Source of the DNA: DATBVX01 sp963724625
GTDB lineage: Bacteria; Pseudomonadota; Gammaproteobacteria; Steroidobacterales; Steroidobacteraceae
Length of the DNA stretch: 64,000 nt
Direction of reading: 5' to 3'
Assembly (NCBI GenBank): GCA_963724625.1
Contig: CAVRVO010000001.1
Coordinates: 186,001-250,000 of the forward strand
Shown: positions 31,373-42,987 of the stretch, one piece after another
How positions within the stretch are numbered: position 1 is the stretch's first letter
Layout of the letters: each line of letters opens with the position of its first letter
The notes under the pieces: generated by a model
The model's database searches: none
Told to the model about the DNA's origin: nothing
What the model saw: the letters and a program-made list of their open reading frames with translations, nothing else
Program-made: the position numbers and the translations under genes

Positions 31373-32491
31373 GTGAACACCCCGAGCACACCTTCTCGAC
31401 GCACGAACCTGCTCGGCCTGGATCGCGCCGGGCTGGAAGCATTCGTGGTCGGGCTCGGACAGAAACCCTTCCGCGCGCGCCAGCTGATGAAGTGGATTTA
31501 CAAGCAGGGCGCTAGCGACTTTGCGGCGATGACGGACCTGGCGCGCGAGTTTCGGGCGCTGCTCGAGGAGCATGCCGAGATTCGCACGCCGGAAATCGTT
31601 ACCGTGCAGCACTCGGCGGACGGCACGCGCAAGTGGATGCTGCGCATGGATGAGGTGCAGGGCATCGAGATGGTGTTCATCCCGGAGCCGGGGCGGGGCA
31701 CGCTATGCATCTCGAGCCAGGTGGGATGCGCGCTCGACTGCTCGTTCTGCTCCACTGCGAAGCAGGGGTTCAATCGCAATCTCACCGCGGCTGAGATCGT
31801 CGGCCAGGTGTGGCTTGCGAGTCATGAGCTCGGCTTCGGCACGGGTGATGAGCGGATCATCAGCAACGTCGTGTTCATGGGCATGGGTGAGCCGCTCGCG
31901 AACTATCGCAACGTGCTGCCGGCGATCCAGGTCATGCTGGATGATCTCGGCTTCGATCTTTCCCGCCGGCGCGTGACCCTGAGCACTTCGGGGCTGGTAC
32001 CCCAGATCTACCGCCTCGCAGAAGAGTGCAACGTCGCGCTCGCGGTATCGCTGCATGCGCCGAACGACGAACTGCGCGATCAGCTGGTACCGATCAACCG
32101 CAAGCATCCGATCAAGGAGCTGCTCGAGGCCTGCTGGCATTATCTGGACAAGCAGAACGGCCGCAGCATCACCTTCGAGTATGTGATGCTCGATGGCATC
32201 AACGATGCGCCAGCACAGGCACTGGCGCTCGCGCGGCTGTTGCGCGGCAGAGCTGCAAAAGTGAACCTGATTCCCTTCAACACGTTCCCCGGGACGCAGT
32301 ACCGACGCTCGTCGCCCGAAGCCATCAGCCGCTTCCGGGACCTGTTGAATGCACGCGGTGTGATCGCGACGACGCGACGCACACGCGGCGATGATATCGA
32401 TGCCGCCTGCGGCCAGCTGGTCGGCCGCGTGCGCGACCGCACCACCGTGCGGCTGGGACAGAAGCTTCATAGTGTCGCGATAGAAGCATGA
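31373..32491 (+). CDS. rlmN: Dual-specificity 23S rRNA/tRNA m2A methyltransferase RlmN
   Basis: 372 residues, a radical SAM enzyme that methylates C2 of A2503 in 23S rRNA and A37 in some tRNAs. The 4Fe-4S motif is [16 protein letters not shown] (C-x3-C-x2-C). The methyl-accepting cysteine lies in [10 protein letters not shown] near the C-terminus, and [14 protein letters not shown] is the SAM-binding GEPL motif. The start is GTG 31373. Its stop overlaps the pilF ATG (ATGA). Confidence 0.97.
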   Translation: MNTPSTPSRRTNLLGLDRAGLEAFVVGLGQKPFRARQLMKWIYKQGASDFAAMTDLAREFRALLEEHAEIRTPEIVTVQHSADGTRKWMLRMDEVQGIEMVFIPEPGRGTLCISSQVGCALDCSFCSTAKQGFNRNLTAAEIVGQVWLASHELGFGTGDERIISNVVFMGMGEPLANYRNVLPAIQVMLDDLGFDLSRRRVTLSTSGLVPQIYRLAEECNVALAVSLHAPNDELRDQLVPINRKHPIKELLEACWHYLDKQNGRSITFEYVMLDGINDAPAQALALARLLRGRAAKVNLIPFNTFPGTQYRRSSPEAISRFRDLLNARGVIATTRRTRGDDIDAACGQLVGRVRDRTTVRLGQKLHSVAIEA

Positions 32492-33270
32492 ACATCATCC
32501 GTACTCTGGTGCTCGGGCTCGCCGCGCTGGCGCTCGGCGCCTGCGTCAGCACTCCTACCGAACCCGGCGGGGGCAAGAAGTCGCCGACCGAAGCAGCGAC
32601 TTTCAATTCGCAGCTCGCCATCGAATACCTGCGCAAAGGCGATCTCGCCGTGGCGCGCGAAAAGATCGAGCGCGCCCTGACGCAGGATCCGTCGAACGTT
32701 TCGGTGCAGATGACAGCCGCCCTGGTGTACGACCGGCTCGGCGAAGACAAGAAGGCGGACGAGCACTATGCGGCCGCCCTGCGACTGAAGCCCGATGACC
32801 CCGATATGCTGAACAACTACGGCGTGTACCTGTGTCGCAAGGACAAGCCGAACGAGGGGGAAAAGGTGTTGCTGAAGGCAGCAAACGATCCCGTCTACAA
32901 GACACCCGAGCTGGCGCTGACCAATGCGGGGATGTGTATGAGCCGTGCGGGCAGGATCGATGAGGCGGAAAAGTACTTCCGCCAGGTCTTGACTCGCAAA
33001 CCCCGATACGGGGATGCGCTGCTGCAGCTCGCGGACCTGGACTTCCAGCGCGGCACCAAGCAAAGCCTCGACGAAGCGAGTGCGCTGATCAAGCGCTACC
33101 TGGCGGTGGTGGCTGCGGCGGGCCCGGAGATCCTGTGGCTCGGTGTGCGCGTGGAGCGCACCCGCGGCGACAACGCAACGGCCGATGCCTATGCCCGGCG
33201 CCTAAAGAATGAGTATCCGCAGGCTGAGCAGACTCGCGCATTGCTCGCCTCCGAACGGCAGAACGGATGA
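32488..33270 (+). CDS. pilF: Type IV pilus biogenesis lipoprotein PilF/PilW
   Basis: 260 residues. A lipoprotein signal ([13 protein letters not shown]) anchors it to the outer membrane, followed by about six TPR units, for example [21 protein letters not shown] (here [11 protein letters not shown]), [18 protein letters not shown] and [15 protein letters not shown]. PilF pilots the secretin PilQ to the outer membrane. It is fused translationally to rlmN by ATGA overlap. The structured inverted-repeat element begins 11 bases after its stop and separates it from rodZ. Confidence 0.93.
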   Translation: MNIIRTLVLGLAALALGACVSTPTEPGGGKKSPTEAATFNSQLAIEYLRKGDLAVAREKIERALTQDPSNVSVQMTAALVYDRLGEDKKADEHYAAALRLKPDDPDMLNNYGVYLCRKDKPNEGEKVLLKAANDPVYKTPELALTNAGMCMSRAGRIDEAEKYFRQVLTRKPRYGDALLQLADLDFQRGTKQSLDEASALIKRYLAVVAAAGPEILWLGVRVERTRGDNATADAYARRLKNEYPQAEQTRALLASERQNG

Positions 33271-33281
33271 GCGAAAGGGTC

Positions 33282-33550
33282 AGGGGAGCTCTGCCCAGGT
33301 TTCATGAGGCGTGTTGCGTCGCCAACGGTGCAGATGCTAGGCGCACCGTGCAGCCAATGGTCGATTCCATTGGCAAGCGGTGCAACGAAGCAGCTGCCCG
33401 TTCGCGACACAACCCGGACGGGACCGGCCTCGGCAAGCTTGTGGCGGTGTTGCGAGGCTTGTCGATATCGACATATCGACCGCGCCTCGCGCCTAGCCAG
33501 AAGCTTGCGGAGGCACGGTCGCGCCCATGAAACCTGGGCAGAGCTCCCCT
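33282..33550. repeat. 269-bp structured element with 25-bp perfect terminal inverted repeats
   Basis: The arms 33282-33306 (AGGGGAGCTCTGCCCAGGTT plus TCATG) and 33526-33550 are exact reverse complements over 25 bp. Inside is a second long helix: 33422-33440 (GACCGGCCTCGGCAAGCTT) pairs with 33501-33520 with one bulge and one mismatch. Enclosed in it are GCGAGGC/GCCTCGC (33452-33458/33484-33490) and the palindrome GTCGATATCGAC (33461-33472). In the left half, CCAATGG/CCATTGG (33354-33373) forms a hairpin, and GCACCG (33343-33348) can pair with either of two CGGTGC words (33326-33331 or 33378-33383). No reading frame of note, no transposase and no clear target duplication are seen. The right arm contains the rodZ start codon. 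It may be a miniature inverted-repeat element or a structured RNA. Confidence 0.9.
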
Positions 33551-34379
33551 AGCAGCCCGATCGACCCAAACGCAGGCACCGCACCAGGACAGCGGCTAAG
33601 AGCGGCAAGAGAACGCCGCCGCCTGAGCGTGCAGCAGGCCGCAGACTATTTGCACGTCGGTGTCAGCACCATCGAGGCACTCGAAGGCGGGCAGCTGGCG
33701 AGCCTGGGCGCGCCAGTTCATGGGAAGGGACACCTGCGTAGGTACGCGACACTGCTCGGCCTCGATGCGGAGGCCTTGCTGGCCGCATGCGAGATCGCGC
33801 AACCGGCGCCTGAGCTGGTGCCACTGAAGCCTGCGACGCGGCGCGCGAGGTTTAGGATCAGTCGCACAGCCGTTGCGGTCGTTGTGGCAGCTTTGACGGC
33901 TATCGCGCTGGGCTGGGTGCTGGCGAACCGCAGAGTAGCCCGCCCGCCGGAGCCTCAGCCGAGTGTCGTTGAGAGCTCGCCGCCGAAGGTTGAGGCGAGT
34001 CCGGCGCCAGAAGCTGCTGATCGAGACACCGGTTGCGGCAGTACCCGCGGCCGTGACCGCGCCGGCTGCGGCTCGGCCGAATGAAGGAGCTGGTGCAGCA
34101 GCTGCGCGGGTGCGAATACAAATGAGCTTTAGTGCCGACTCGTGGGTGGAAATCTACGACGCTGGCGAGCAACGAGTGTTTTTCGACATGGGGGCGACGG
34201 GAACGTCGCGGGCCATATCAGCTGAAGCGCCCTTGCGCGTGTTTCTGGGGTACACGGACGGTGTCAGACTTGAGCTCGATGGACAGGTGGTCGCGGTGCC
34301 CGCAGAAGTCAGGCGCGGTAACCTCGCTGAGTTCTCGCTCGACGCGCGGGGTCACGTCGGCCCGCGGCCGCGGCGCTGA
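33527..34379 (+). CDS. rodZ: Cytoskeletal protein RodZ (one frame shift)
   Basis: About 284 residues once corrected. The N-terminal helix-turn-helix (GQRLRAARERRRLSVQQAAD, then YLHVGVSTIEALE) binds MreB, followed by a basic stretch, one membrane helix (AVAVVVAALTAIALGWVLA), a Pro/Ala linker and the periplasmic C-terminal domain (MSFSADSWVEIYDAGEQRVFF). It links MreB to the elongation machinery. The frame breaks near 34025: APEAAD switches to IETPVAAVP with one base too many. Upstream of ATG 33527 a stop at 33493 closes the frame, so translation must start in the right arm of the inverted-repeat element, which encodes the first eight residues. No good ribosome-binding site precedes it. hisS follows directly; ispG, often between them, is absent. 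Confidence 0.85.
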
Positions 34380-34397
34380 AAATCTCTGGAGTCAGGG

Positions 34398-35678
<1,281 letters not shown>

Positions 35679-35706
35679 AGCCTATTCATAGAGAGTGGAG
35701 TGAAGC

Positions 35707-36387
35707 GTGGACGAATTCTTGACCGAAAGCGATCAATGGGAACGAGTAAAGACCTTTCTCCGCGAGAATGGCGTGGCGATGGTCGTCGGCGTTCTGCTCG
35801 GTGCCGGCGTCCTGTGGGGATGGTCTTGGTGGGGCGATCACGTCACCGCACGCTCCAACGCGGCGGCAGCGCGCTACCTGGATGTGCTGGACGCGCTCGG
35901 GCGCAATGACAAGGCGCGGGCGATCGAGCTTACGGAGCAGCTCAAGAAGGATTATTCAGCCACACCCTACGTCGACCAGGCGCAGCTCGCTCTGGCACGA
36001 ATGCATGTCACGCGCGGCGAGCTCGAGGAGGCCGCTCAGCGACTCGAGGGTGTCATGCTGAATTCCAAAGACGAACAGCTCCGGCCCGTGGTGCGGGAAC
36101 GACTCGCGCGTGTGCAGCTTGCCCAGGGGAAGGCCGATGATGCGCTGAAGACCTTGGGTACGGGCGAGCCTGCGGCTTTGACGGCGGGGTACCAGGAAAT
36201 CCGCGGAGATGCGTTGTTGCAGAAGGGCGATCGCAAGGGCGCGCTTGCCGCCTATCGCCAGGCGCTCGCCGCGATGGAACCCGGCGTCACCGACACAGGT
36301 CTGTTGCAGCTCAAGATTACTGATCTGGCGGCCGAAGAACCCACTCAGGAGAGCGCGGCGCCGGCACCAAAGGAACCTGCTCAATGA
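35707..36387 (+). CDS. yfgM: YfgM/PpiD-associated TPR membrane protein
   Basis: 226 residues. A short cytoplasmic N-terminus (FLTESDQWERVKTFLREN) leads to one membrane helix (VAMVVGVLLGAGVLWGWSW), then periplasmic TPR-like helices and an acidic/Pro tail. YfgM is an ancillary subunit of the SecYEG translocon working with PpiD in periplasmic chaperoning. The GTG at 35707 follows GAGTGGAGTG. Its stop overlaps the bamB start. Confidence 0.9.
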   Translation: MDEFLTESDQWERVKTFLRENGVAMVVGVLLGAGVLWGWSWWGDHVTARSNAAAARYLDVLDALGRNDKARAIELTEQLKKDYSATPYVDQAQLALARMHVTRGELEEAAQRLEGVMLNSKDEQLRPVVRERLARVQLAQGKADDALKTLGTGEPAALTAGYQEIRGDALLQKGDRKGALAAYRQALAAMEPGVTDTGLLQLKITDLAAEEPTQESAAPAPKEPAQ

Positions 36388-37547
36388 TGACGCGTTTACT
36401 GTCGACCCTGGCGGCCATCGCTCTGCTCGCCGGGCTCAGCGCCTGCGACAAGGAAAAAGAGGTCGATCCACCGGCCGAGCTGGTCGATATGAAACCCCGA
36501 ATCCAGATTGACAAGGTCTGGAGCACGGGCGTCGGCGGCACCAAGGAGCTGCGGCTTGGATTGCGCCCGGCATCTGATGGCGAGCGCCTGTACGCCGCTT
36601 CGCACGATGGCGATGTCCTTGCCCTCGACCCCAAGAATGGTCGCACGGTGTGGCGTGCCGCCACCAAGCTGCCGCTCGCCGGAGGCCCAGGCGCGGGCTC
36701 CGGACGCGTAGTTGCGGGATCCTCGGAAGGGGATGTGATCGCGCTCAACGCCGCCGACGGCAAGCAGGTCTGGAAGGTCCGCGTCAGCGGCGAAGTGCTG
36801 GCAGCGCCCGCAGTTGGTTCCGACATCGTCGTCATACGCACCGTCGATGGCCGGCTGGTTGGGCTCAACCTGGCGGACGGGCAAGAACGTTGGAACACCG
36901 AACAGCAAGTGCCGCGCCTGTCACTGCGCGGCACCGCGGCGCCCGTGATCATCGGCGATGTCGTGGTGTGCGGATTCGACAACGGCAAAGTGGTGTCGGT
37001 CAGCCTCGCCGACGGCGGCGTGCAATGGGAAACGCAGGTTGCTTCGTCGAAGGGGCGCACCGAGCTTGCGCGGCTGGTGGACATCGATTCGATGGTGCAG
37101 CCGGTCGACAAGGACCTGTATGTCGTAGGATTCCAGGGCCGTGCAGCCATGCTGGCGCTGGACTCCGGACAGATCTGGTGGTCACGCGACGAGTCGAGCG
37201 ATCGCGGTCTGGTCGTCGATGCGGAGACGATCTACATCACCGACGCCGATGGTGATATCCAGGCACTCAAGCGCCGCGACGGCACGCCCCTCTGGAAACA
37301 AGCGGCGCTGCATCGACGCGGTTTGAGCGGGCCGGTTCTCGATGGCTCTGCGATCGTCGTGGCGGACTTCGAGGGTTACGTGCACTGGCTCGACGCCGCC
37401 ACCGGAGAGTTGCTGGCACGTGCTTCGACTGACGGCAATCGGGTCACGAGCCGACCTCTGGTCGTGGACGGCACCGTGTACGTACTCACCGATGGTGGCC
37501 GGTTGAGCGCCTTCCGACGTGAGCCTCCGAAGGATCAGAAGAGTTGA
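36384..37547 (+). CDS. bamB: Outer membrane assembly lipoprotein BamB
   Basis: 387 residues. The lipobox LLAGLSAC gives a mature N-terminal Cys, followed by an eight-bladed propeller of PQQ-like repeats (VLALDPKNGRTVWRA, VIALNAADGKQVWKV, LVGLNLADGQERWNT). BamB is the propeller subunit of the Bam complex that inserts outer-membrane barrels, which would include the two autotransporter-type proteins of this window. Two adjacent ATGs (36384, 36387) could start it. der follows 38 bases later. Confidence 0.95.
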   Translation: MMTRLLSTLAAIALLAGLSACDKEKEVDPPAELVDMKPRIQIDKVWSTGVGGTKELRLGLRPASDGERLYAASHDGDVLALDPKNGRTVWRAATKLPLAGGPGAGSGRVVAGSSEGDVIALNAADGKQVWKVRVSGEVLAAPAVGSDIVVIRTVDGRLVGLNLADGQERWNTEQQVPRLSLRGTAAPVIIGDVVVCGFDNGKVVSVSLADGGVQWETQVASSKGRTELARLVDIDSMVQPVDKDLYVVGFQGRAAMLALDSGQIWWSRDESSDRGLVVDAETIYITDADGDIQALKRRDGTPLWKQAALHRRGLSGPVLDGSAIVVADFEGYVHWLDAATGELLARASTDGNRVTSRPLVVDGTVYVLTDGGRLSAFRREPPKDQKS

Positions 37548-37585
37548 GAATACTCACCTAACGGCTTCGCTAAGGTTGTGAGTCA

Positions 37586-38971
37586 GTGTTACCCGTCATC
37601 GCACTCGTCGGTCGACCGAACGTCGGCAAGTCGACGCTGTTCAACGTGCTTACCGGCACGCGCGATGCACTGGTTGCAGACCAGCCGGGCCTGACGCGCG
37701 ATCGCAAGTACGGCTTCGGCAAGGTCGGTCCGCTCCCGTACATCGTCGTCGATACTGGCGGCCTCATCGAATATCCCGGCGGTCTCGAAGCGCAGATGGC
37801 CGAACAGAGCCTGCGCGCAGTCGGCGAGTCCGATCGCGTGGTGCTGGTCGTGGATGCGAAAGAAGGACTGACGGCAGCTGACGAGTACGTCGCGAAGAGC
37901 CTGCGCCGCGGCGGCAAGACGGTGACACTGGCCGTCAACAAGTGTGAGAGCCGCGATCCCGTGCTCATGGCGGCGGAATTTCACGCCCTCGCGCTCGGAG
38001 AGCCGATCTGTATCTCGGCGGCCCACGAACAGGGTGTCGGGGCGCTGATGGAGCAAGTGCTCGACGGACTCGCGCCCGGTGAGACGCCTGCGCCCGTGGA
38101 TGAGGGCATTCGCGTTGCGGTCATCGGCCGACCCAACGTGGGCAAGTCGACGCTCATCAATCGGTTGCTCGGCGAAGAACGGGTCATTGCGAGCGCATGA
38201 GCCTGGCACGACTCGCGACAGCATCCTCATCCCGTTCGAGCGCGACTGCCGTCCGCTACACATTGATCGATACCGCCGGAGTTCGCCGTCGGGCACGCGT
38301 GGAGGAAGGCGTGGAGCGCTTCAGCGTCATCAAGACCTTGCAGGCGATCGATTCCGCCCACGTGGTGATCGCGCTTCTCGATGCGCAGGAGACGTGTCGC
38401 GGAACAGGACGCGAGCCTCCTGGGGCTCGCCGTCGATCGCGGACGCGCACTGGTGATCGGCGTCAATAAGTGGGACGCGCTGCCTGCCGAGCAACGCGAA
38501 CTGATTCGCTCGCAACTCGCTGTGCGTCTGCCGTTCGTGGATTTCGCTCCGCTGCACTTCATCTCCGCGCGCCACGGCAGCGGGGTCGGTGAGCTGATGA
38601 AATCGGCGCATGAAGCGTATCGCGCCTCGATGCGCGAGATCGCGACACCCGAGCTCACGCGCACGCTCGAGGGCGCGCTCGAAGCGCACCAGCCGCCGTT
38701 GGTTCGCGGCCGGCGTATCAAGTTACGGTATGCACATCAGGGCGGGCGCAACCCGCCCGTCATCGTGATCCACGGCAACCAGATCAAGCATGTTCCAGAG
38801 GCCTACCGACGCTATCTCATCAATGTGTTTCGCAAGACCTACGGCCTGCAGGGCACACCGGTGCGCGTCGAATTTCGCTCCGACGAGAATCCCTACGCGG
38901 GACGGCGCAATGTCCTTACGCCCGGCAACGGCGCAAACGACGACGAATCGTGCGAAAGTAGCGCCACATGA
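37586..38971 (+). CDS. der: Ribosome-assembly GTPase Der/EngA (three frame shifts)
   Basis: About 460 residues when corrected. Two GTPase domains in tandem: G1 in [15 protein letters not shown] (residue ~8) and again in [15 protein letters not shown] (~180); G3 DTGG and DTAG; G4 NKCE and NKWD; a C-terminal KH-like domain ([17 protein letters not shown]). It matures the 50S subunit. The frame breaks near 38196 (IAS to EPGTTRDS), near 38246 (PFERD to [13 protein letters not shown]) and near 38396 (DAQET to [10 protein letters not shown]). Each needs loss of a single surplus base. As Der is essential in most bacteria, these are almost certainly assembly errors. GTG 37586. The stop overlaps the next ATG (ATGA). 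Confidence 0.9.
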
Positions 38972-40065
38972 GCGCGCGGTCGCATTGCCAGCCTGAAGCA
39001 GCCATTTCCGATGCGGTTGGGCGGCACACTGGCGCAAGCGCAGATCGCGTACGAAACCTGGGGCGAACTCAACGGCACGCGCGACAACGGCCTGCTCATC
39101 TTCACGGGCTGTCGCCTTCGGCACACGCGGCGTCGTCGCACGAGGATCCCGCCCCCGGATGGTGGGAAGACATGATCGGACCCGGCCGACCGCTCGACAG
39201 TAGTCGCTGGTTCATTATCTGTGTGAATTCACTCGGAAGTTGTTTCGGTTCCACGGGACCGGCATCGATCGATCCGGCAACCGGGCAGCCTTACCGATTG
39301 CGCTTTCCGGTGCTCACCGTCGAGGACATCGCCCACGGCGGGTATGAGACTTTACGCAGTATCGGCCTGGACACTCTGGCCGGGGTGATCGGGCCTTCGC
39401 TCGGAGGCATGACCGCACATCGCGTTCTGCACGCTGTTCCCCGGGATTTGCGAGGAGCCTGATCTCGATCTCTGCCGCGGCACGTTCGACGCCGTTCGCG
39501 ATTGCGCTGCGCTCGCTGCAGCGGGAGATGATCCGTCGTGATCCCGCCTGGGCCGAAGGGCAATTCGCTCCGGGTGCCGGACCGATCACCGGCATGCGCC
39601 TGGCACGCAAGCTTGGAATGATCACGTATCGCTCCGCACAGGAATGGCAGCAGCGCTTCGGGCGGCAGCGCATGGCAGCCGAACGCAAGAGCGGGGACCC
39701 GTTCGGCATCGATTTCGAGATCGAGGCCTATCTGGAGGTCGTGGCAAACAAGTTCGTGGGCCAGTTCGACGCCAACTGTTATCTCTACATTTCGTCGGGC
39801 GATGGATCTGTTCGACCTCAGTGAGCATGGCGGATCGGTCGACGCGGCGCTAAAGCGCAGCGAGTTGCGACGCGCACTCGTCATCGGGGTCGAGACCGAC
39901 TTGTTGTTTCCGCTCTGGAGCCAGCGCGAGATTGCCGACGCATTGACACGGGTGGGTGTGGCGACGGAATTCAAGCCATTACCGTCGATCCAGGGCCACG
40001 ATTCATTCCTGGTCGACATGGAGCGTTTCCGTCCCGCAATAGGCGAATTCGTCGCCAAGTTGTGA
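38968..40065 (+). CDS. MetX-type homoserine/serine O-acyltransferase (three to four frame shifts)
   Basis: About 365 residues of alpha/beta-hydrolase fold, broken near 38985, 39110, 39460 and 39803, with homologous sequence continuing each time ([66 protein letters not shown]). The catalytic triad is visible: Ser in [10 protein letters not shown], Asp in [11 protein letters not shown], His in [10 protein letters not shown]. The family acylates homoserine (methionine route) or serine (a cysteine route in some gammaproteobacteria). The [17 protein letters not shown] stretch and the neighbouring cysteine-dioxygenase-like gene make serine O-succinyltransferase a possibility, but I cannot decide. 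The start overlaps the der stop. The many breaks look like sequencing errors. Confidence 0.78.
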
Positions 40066-40122
40066 GTGGTTCATGCGCAAGGGCCCGACAGGCTGGTAAA
40101 CTTCGCGCCTGCAGGTATTGAC

Positions 40123-40683
40123 ATGTCCTTTCCCGGCGCAGAACCACTGGTATCGCTCGTCGATCGAGCCGTCGCCCACGACGACGTCGAGCAGATCGTC
40201 GATGAACTACGCACCGGGCTGTGCGAGCTGATCCGCTCGGCGAGCGTGAAGCTGCCAGAGGAATTCCACCGTACTTGCGCCGATCACTATGCGCGGCGCC
40301 TCATTCATCGCGATGACGCACGCGGCTACTCGGTGGTCGCGATGACGTGGGCGGCGGGACAGGCGACACCGCTCCACGATCACGGCGGCATGTGGTGCGT
40401 CGAAGGCGTCTGGGATGGCAGCATCGACGTGCAGCAGTACGAGCTCATCGAGCAGCGCGCCGACCGCTACCGCTTCGAGAAGCGCAATTCGTTCCAGGCC
40501 GGCACCGGCAGTGCGGGCTGTCTCATTCCGCCGCACGAGTATCACCGCATCGCCAATCGCAGCACCGATACCGCCATTTCGATCCACATCTACGGCGGCG
40601 ACATGGATCACTGCGCGATGTTCGAGCCCGCCGGTGGCGACTGGTTCGTGCGTCGCGAGAAGTCCCTCGGCCTGGATCTTTAG
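40123..40683 (+). CDS. Cysteine dioxygenase-family cupin
   Basis: 186 residues. The iron ligands of thiol dioxygenases are visible: H-x-H in [11 protein letters not shown] and the third His in [10 protein letters not shown], in a cupin fold with [14 protein letters not shown] and [10 protein letters not shown] between. It oxidises cysteine, or a related thiol such as 3-mercaptopropionate, to the sulfinate with O2. A GTG at 40066 is also in frame; ATG 40123 fits the family better. It follows the MetX-like gene on the same strand, so a shared sulfur amino-acid theme is plausible. The stop overlaps the convergent peptidase gene's stop. Confidence 0.8.
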   Translation: MSFPGAEPLVSLVDRAVAHDDVEQIVDELRTGLCELIRSASVKLPEEFHRTCADHYARRLIHRDDARGYSVVAMTWAAGQATPLHDHGGMWCVEGVWDGSIDVQQYELIEQRADRYRFEKRNSFQAGTGSAGCLIPPHEYHRIANRSTDTAISIHIYGGDMDHCAMFEPAGGDWFVRREKSLGLDL

Positions 40684-41553
40684 GGCGCGCGCTCGCCCTG
40701 CTGTTGTCCTTCCACCGGCGCCGGGCCCAGGAAGAGCGCCGGATCCACGAACGCTCGATTCAGGCTGACGCCCCAATGCAGGTGCGGGCCGGTTACTCGT
40801 CCGGTCGCGCCGACCTTTCCGAGGACGTCCCCCGTTGCGACTTTCTGACCGGGTTGCACGTCGATCTCGCTCATGTGGCAGTACATCGTGATGAGTCCGG
40901 CACCATGATCGATGAACACGGTGCGACCGTTGAAGAAGTACTCACCCGTATCGACTACGGTCCCGGGTGCTGGCGCATGAATCGGCGTACCGGAGCCCGC
41001 AGCGATGTCCATGCCGCTGTGCGGGTTGCGCGACTCGTCATTGAACACGCGACGCAGCCCAAATGAACTGGAGCGGACGCCGTCGACCGGTTGTTGCAGG
41101 CGCAGGTCAGCCGGCCCGGAATCCGTCCATGTATCAAGCGCGGCATCGATGCGCACGCGTTCGCGCGCCACTCGCGCCGTATCTTCTCTTGGATAAATTC
41201 ACCTGGGCGGGGGGCACCTTGAGGCGCTGCACGGCGTACGTTTTCGACGCCACCTTGAATGACCGATAGCTCGGCTTCTCGCCATCCCGTCCGATGCGTA
41301 CCAGTTGCTTGCCAGGTTCAACGGACAATGGAATCCCGACGATCGCGCGCCAGCGCTCCGCGTCCGCGACCACCATCACCCGATGGTCGTTGTAGTGAAT
41401 CTCGGGAACCGGGGCAGTAACGGGGCCGACATCGAGGATCACCAGGCCGCCTGGCACGGCGGATACTTGCGGAAGCTCTGGCGCGGCATCTGCACAGGCA
41501 AGAACCAGGGCGCCAAGCGCGCACGTGACGCTCGCCAGAGACCGTTCAATCAT
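40680..41553 (-). CDS. Secreted M23 zinc endopeptidase (one frame shift)
   Basis: About 290 residues. A signal peptide ([17 protein letters not shown], possibly a lipoprotein) precedes an N-terminal domain ([20 protein letters not shown]) and the LytM-type peptidase domain. The metal ligands are complete: [11 protein letters not shown] (H-x3-D), and [11 protein letters not shown] (H-x-H), with [10 protein letters not shown]. It cuts peptidoglycan cross-links or activates amidases. The frame breaks near 41183: LSK switches to [12 protein letters not shown]. The start ATG overlaps the xseA stop (ATGA), so the genes form a unit. It ends tail to tail with the cupin gene. Confidence 0.85.
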
Positions 41554-42920
41554 TCCTTGACGTCCTTGACGCGTGCGATGACCCGGCCTTTCGATAAGCG
41601 CGCTTCGATGTCTTCGCCGGATCGCACTTCACTCGCCGAGCGCAAAACCTGTCCATCCGCGCTGCGAATCACGATGGCGTAGCCGCGTTCCAGCGTAGCG
41701 AGCGGGCTCACCCCATTCAGCGCTCGCATCGCAAGATCGAGACGCGCCCTGGCTCCGCCCACGCGGGCTCGCGCTGCGGCTCTCAAGTGCAGCTGAGATT
41801 CCGCACACCTGCTCGACAGTCTGCGAATCTGGGTGAGCGGTGAAAATCCCGACAACCTCGCCGTCTGGCGATGCAAGCTTGCGCTCGAGCGCTCGAGCCA
41901 GCGCCGCGCGGACAACGCCAAGCGTTGCTCGAGATCATCGAGTCGCTGCACCTGGTGCAGCAGACGCACGCCTGGATGCGCCTGGCGCAGACGTCCGATC
42001 AGCCACTCCTGCGAAGTCGAGCGGCGTGTCAGGTTCCGGTTCATGGCGCCGGCGAGTCGATGTAGCGTTGCAGTCCAGCGCGCGAGCCACTGCTGCTGAT
42101 CGGGCACCACCAGCTCGGCTGCACCGGACGGTGTTGGTGCGCGGACATCGGCAACGAAATCCGCAATCGTGAAGTCGACTTCGTGCCCGATCCCGGTAAC
42201 CGTCGGAATCCGGCACTGCGCAAGCGCACGCGCCAGCGCTTCGTCGTTGAATGCCCGTAGATCTTCGAGGGAGCCTCCGCCACGAGCAACGATCAGCACG
42301 TCGCACCTGGCACTCACGGAGGCGAAGCGCACTGCAGCCGCGATCCGCTGTGCGGCTCCGGCCCCTTGCACCGGTACCGGGTAGATGAGCACCGGAATGG
42401 CCGGGAAACGGCGGCGCAGAATATTGAGGATGTCGCGAATCGCTGCGCCGGTCGGCGAGGTGACGATGCCAATGCGTTGCGGCAAGGAGGGCAGTGGGCG
42501 CTTGCGCTCCGCCGCGAACAGACCTTCTGCCTGCAGCTTCGCCTTGAGCACCTCGAACCGCCTGCGCAATTCGCCTTCGCCGGCCTCCTCGAGATGGTCG
42601 ATGAGCAGCTGAAATTCGCCACGCGGCTCGTAGAGACTGACACGCGCCCGCGCGAGCACCAGTAGCCCGTCCCGAGGCTGGCACTTCGAGAGCAGGGCAC
42701 GCTGGCGGAACATCGCGCAGCGCACGTGTGCACCTGAGTCCTTGAGAGAGAAATACCAATGGCCGGAGCCGGGCGCGGCGAAGTTCGAGATCTCACCCTG
42801 GATCCACAGCGGCGGCATACCCTGTTCGAGCAGCCCGCGAGCCTCGCGGTTCAGGCGCGTGACCGTGTACACGTCACGATTCGTGACGGTCGCGGCGACA
42901 AATAGATCGAGAGAAGTCAC
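41550..42920 (-). CDS. xseA: Exodeoxyribonuclease VII large subunit
   Basis: About 456 residues, the length of E. coli XseA. The N-terminal OB-fold ([39 protein letters not shown]) binds single-stranded DNA. The catalytic region contains [33 protein letters not shown] and [23 protein letters not shown], given here as [14 protein letters not shown] long helical stretch and a C-terminal GYAIV domain follow. I prefer GTG 42920 because it gives the usual spacing to TVTRLN; GTG 42962 would add 14 residues overlapping the guaB promoter. It is divergent from guaB, a conserved arrangement. Confidence 0.94.
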   Translation of the reverse strand: MTSLDLFVAATVTNRDVYTVTRLNREARGLLEQGMPPLWIQGEISNFAAPGSGHWYFSLKDSGAHVRCAMFRQRALLSKCQPRDGLLVLARARVSLYEPRGEFQLLIDHLEEAGEGELRRRFEVLKAKLQAEGLFAAERKRPLPSLPQRIGIVTSPTGAAIRDILNILRRRFPAIPVLIYPVPVQGAGAAQRIAAAVRFASVSARCDVLIVARGGGSLEDLRAFNDEALARALAQCRIPTVTGIGHEVDFTIADFVADVRAPTPSGAAELVVPDQQQWLARWTATLHRLAGAMNRNLTRRSTSQEWLIGRLRQAHPGVRLLHQVQRLDDLEQRLALSARRWLERSSASLHRQTARLSGFSPLTQIRRLSSRCAESQLHLRAAARARVGGARARLDLAMRALNGVSPLATLERGYAIVIRSADGQVLRSASEVRSGEDIEARLSKGRVIARVKDVKE

Positions 42921-42987
42921 GTACGGATCATACCGGGCAATTTCCCGCCCTGCGGGCCGCACGATTTGAGCGCGGCGCGTGTAGCGG

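Noticed and set aside
33282..33550. Retron-type RNA (terminal inverted repeats around a structured core)
   Set aside because: No reverse transcriptase gene is adjacent, and all flanking genes are housekeeping.
37586..38971. der as a real pseudogene
   Set aside because: Three independent single-base shifts in a normally essential gene with all motifs preserved are better explained by assembly error.
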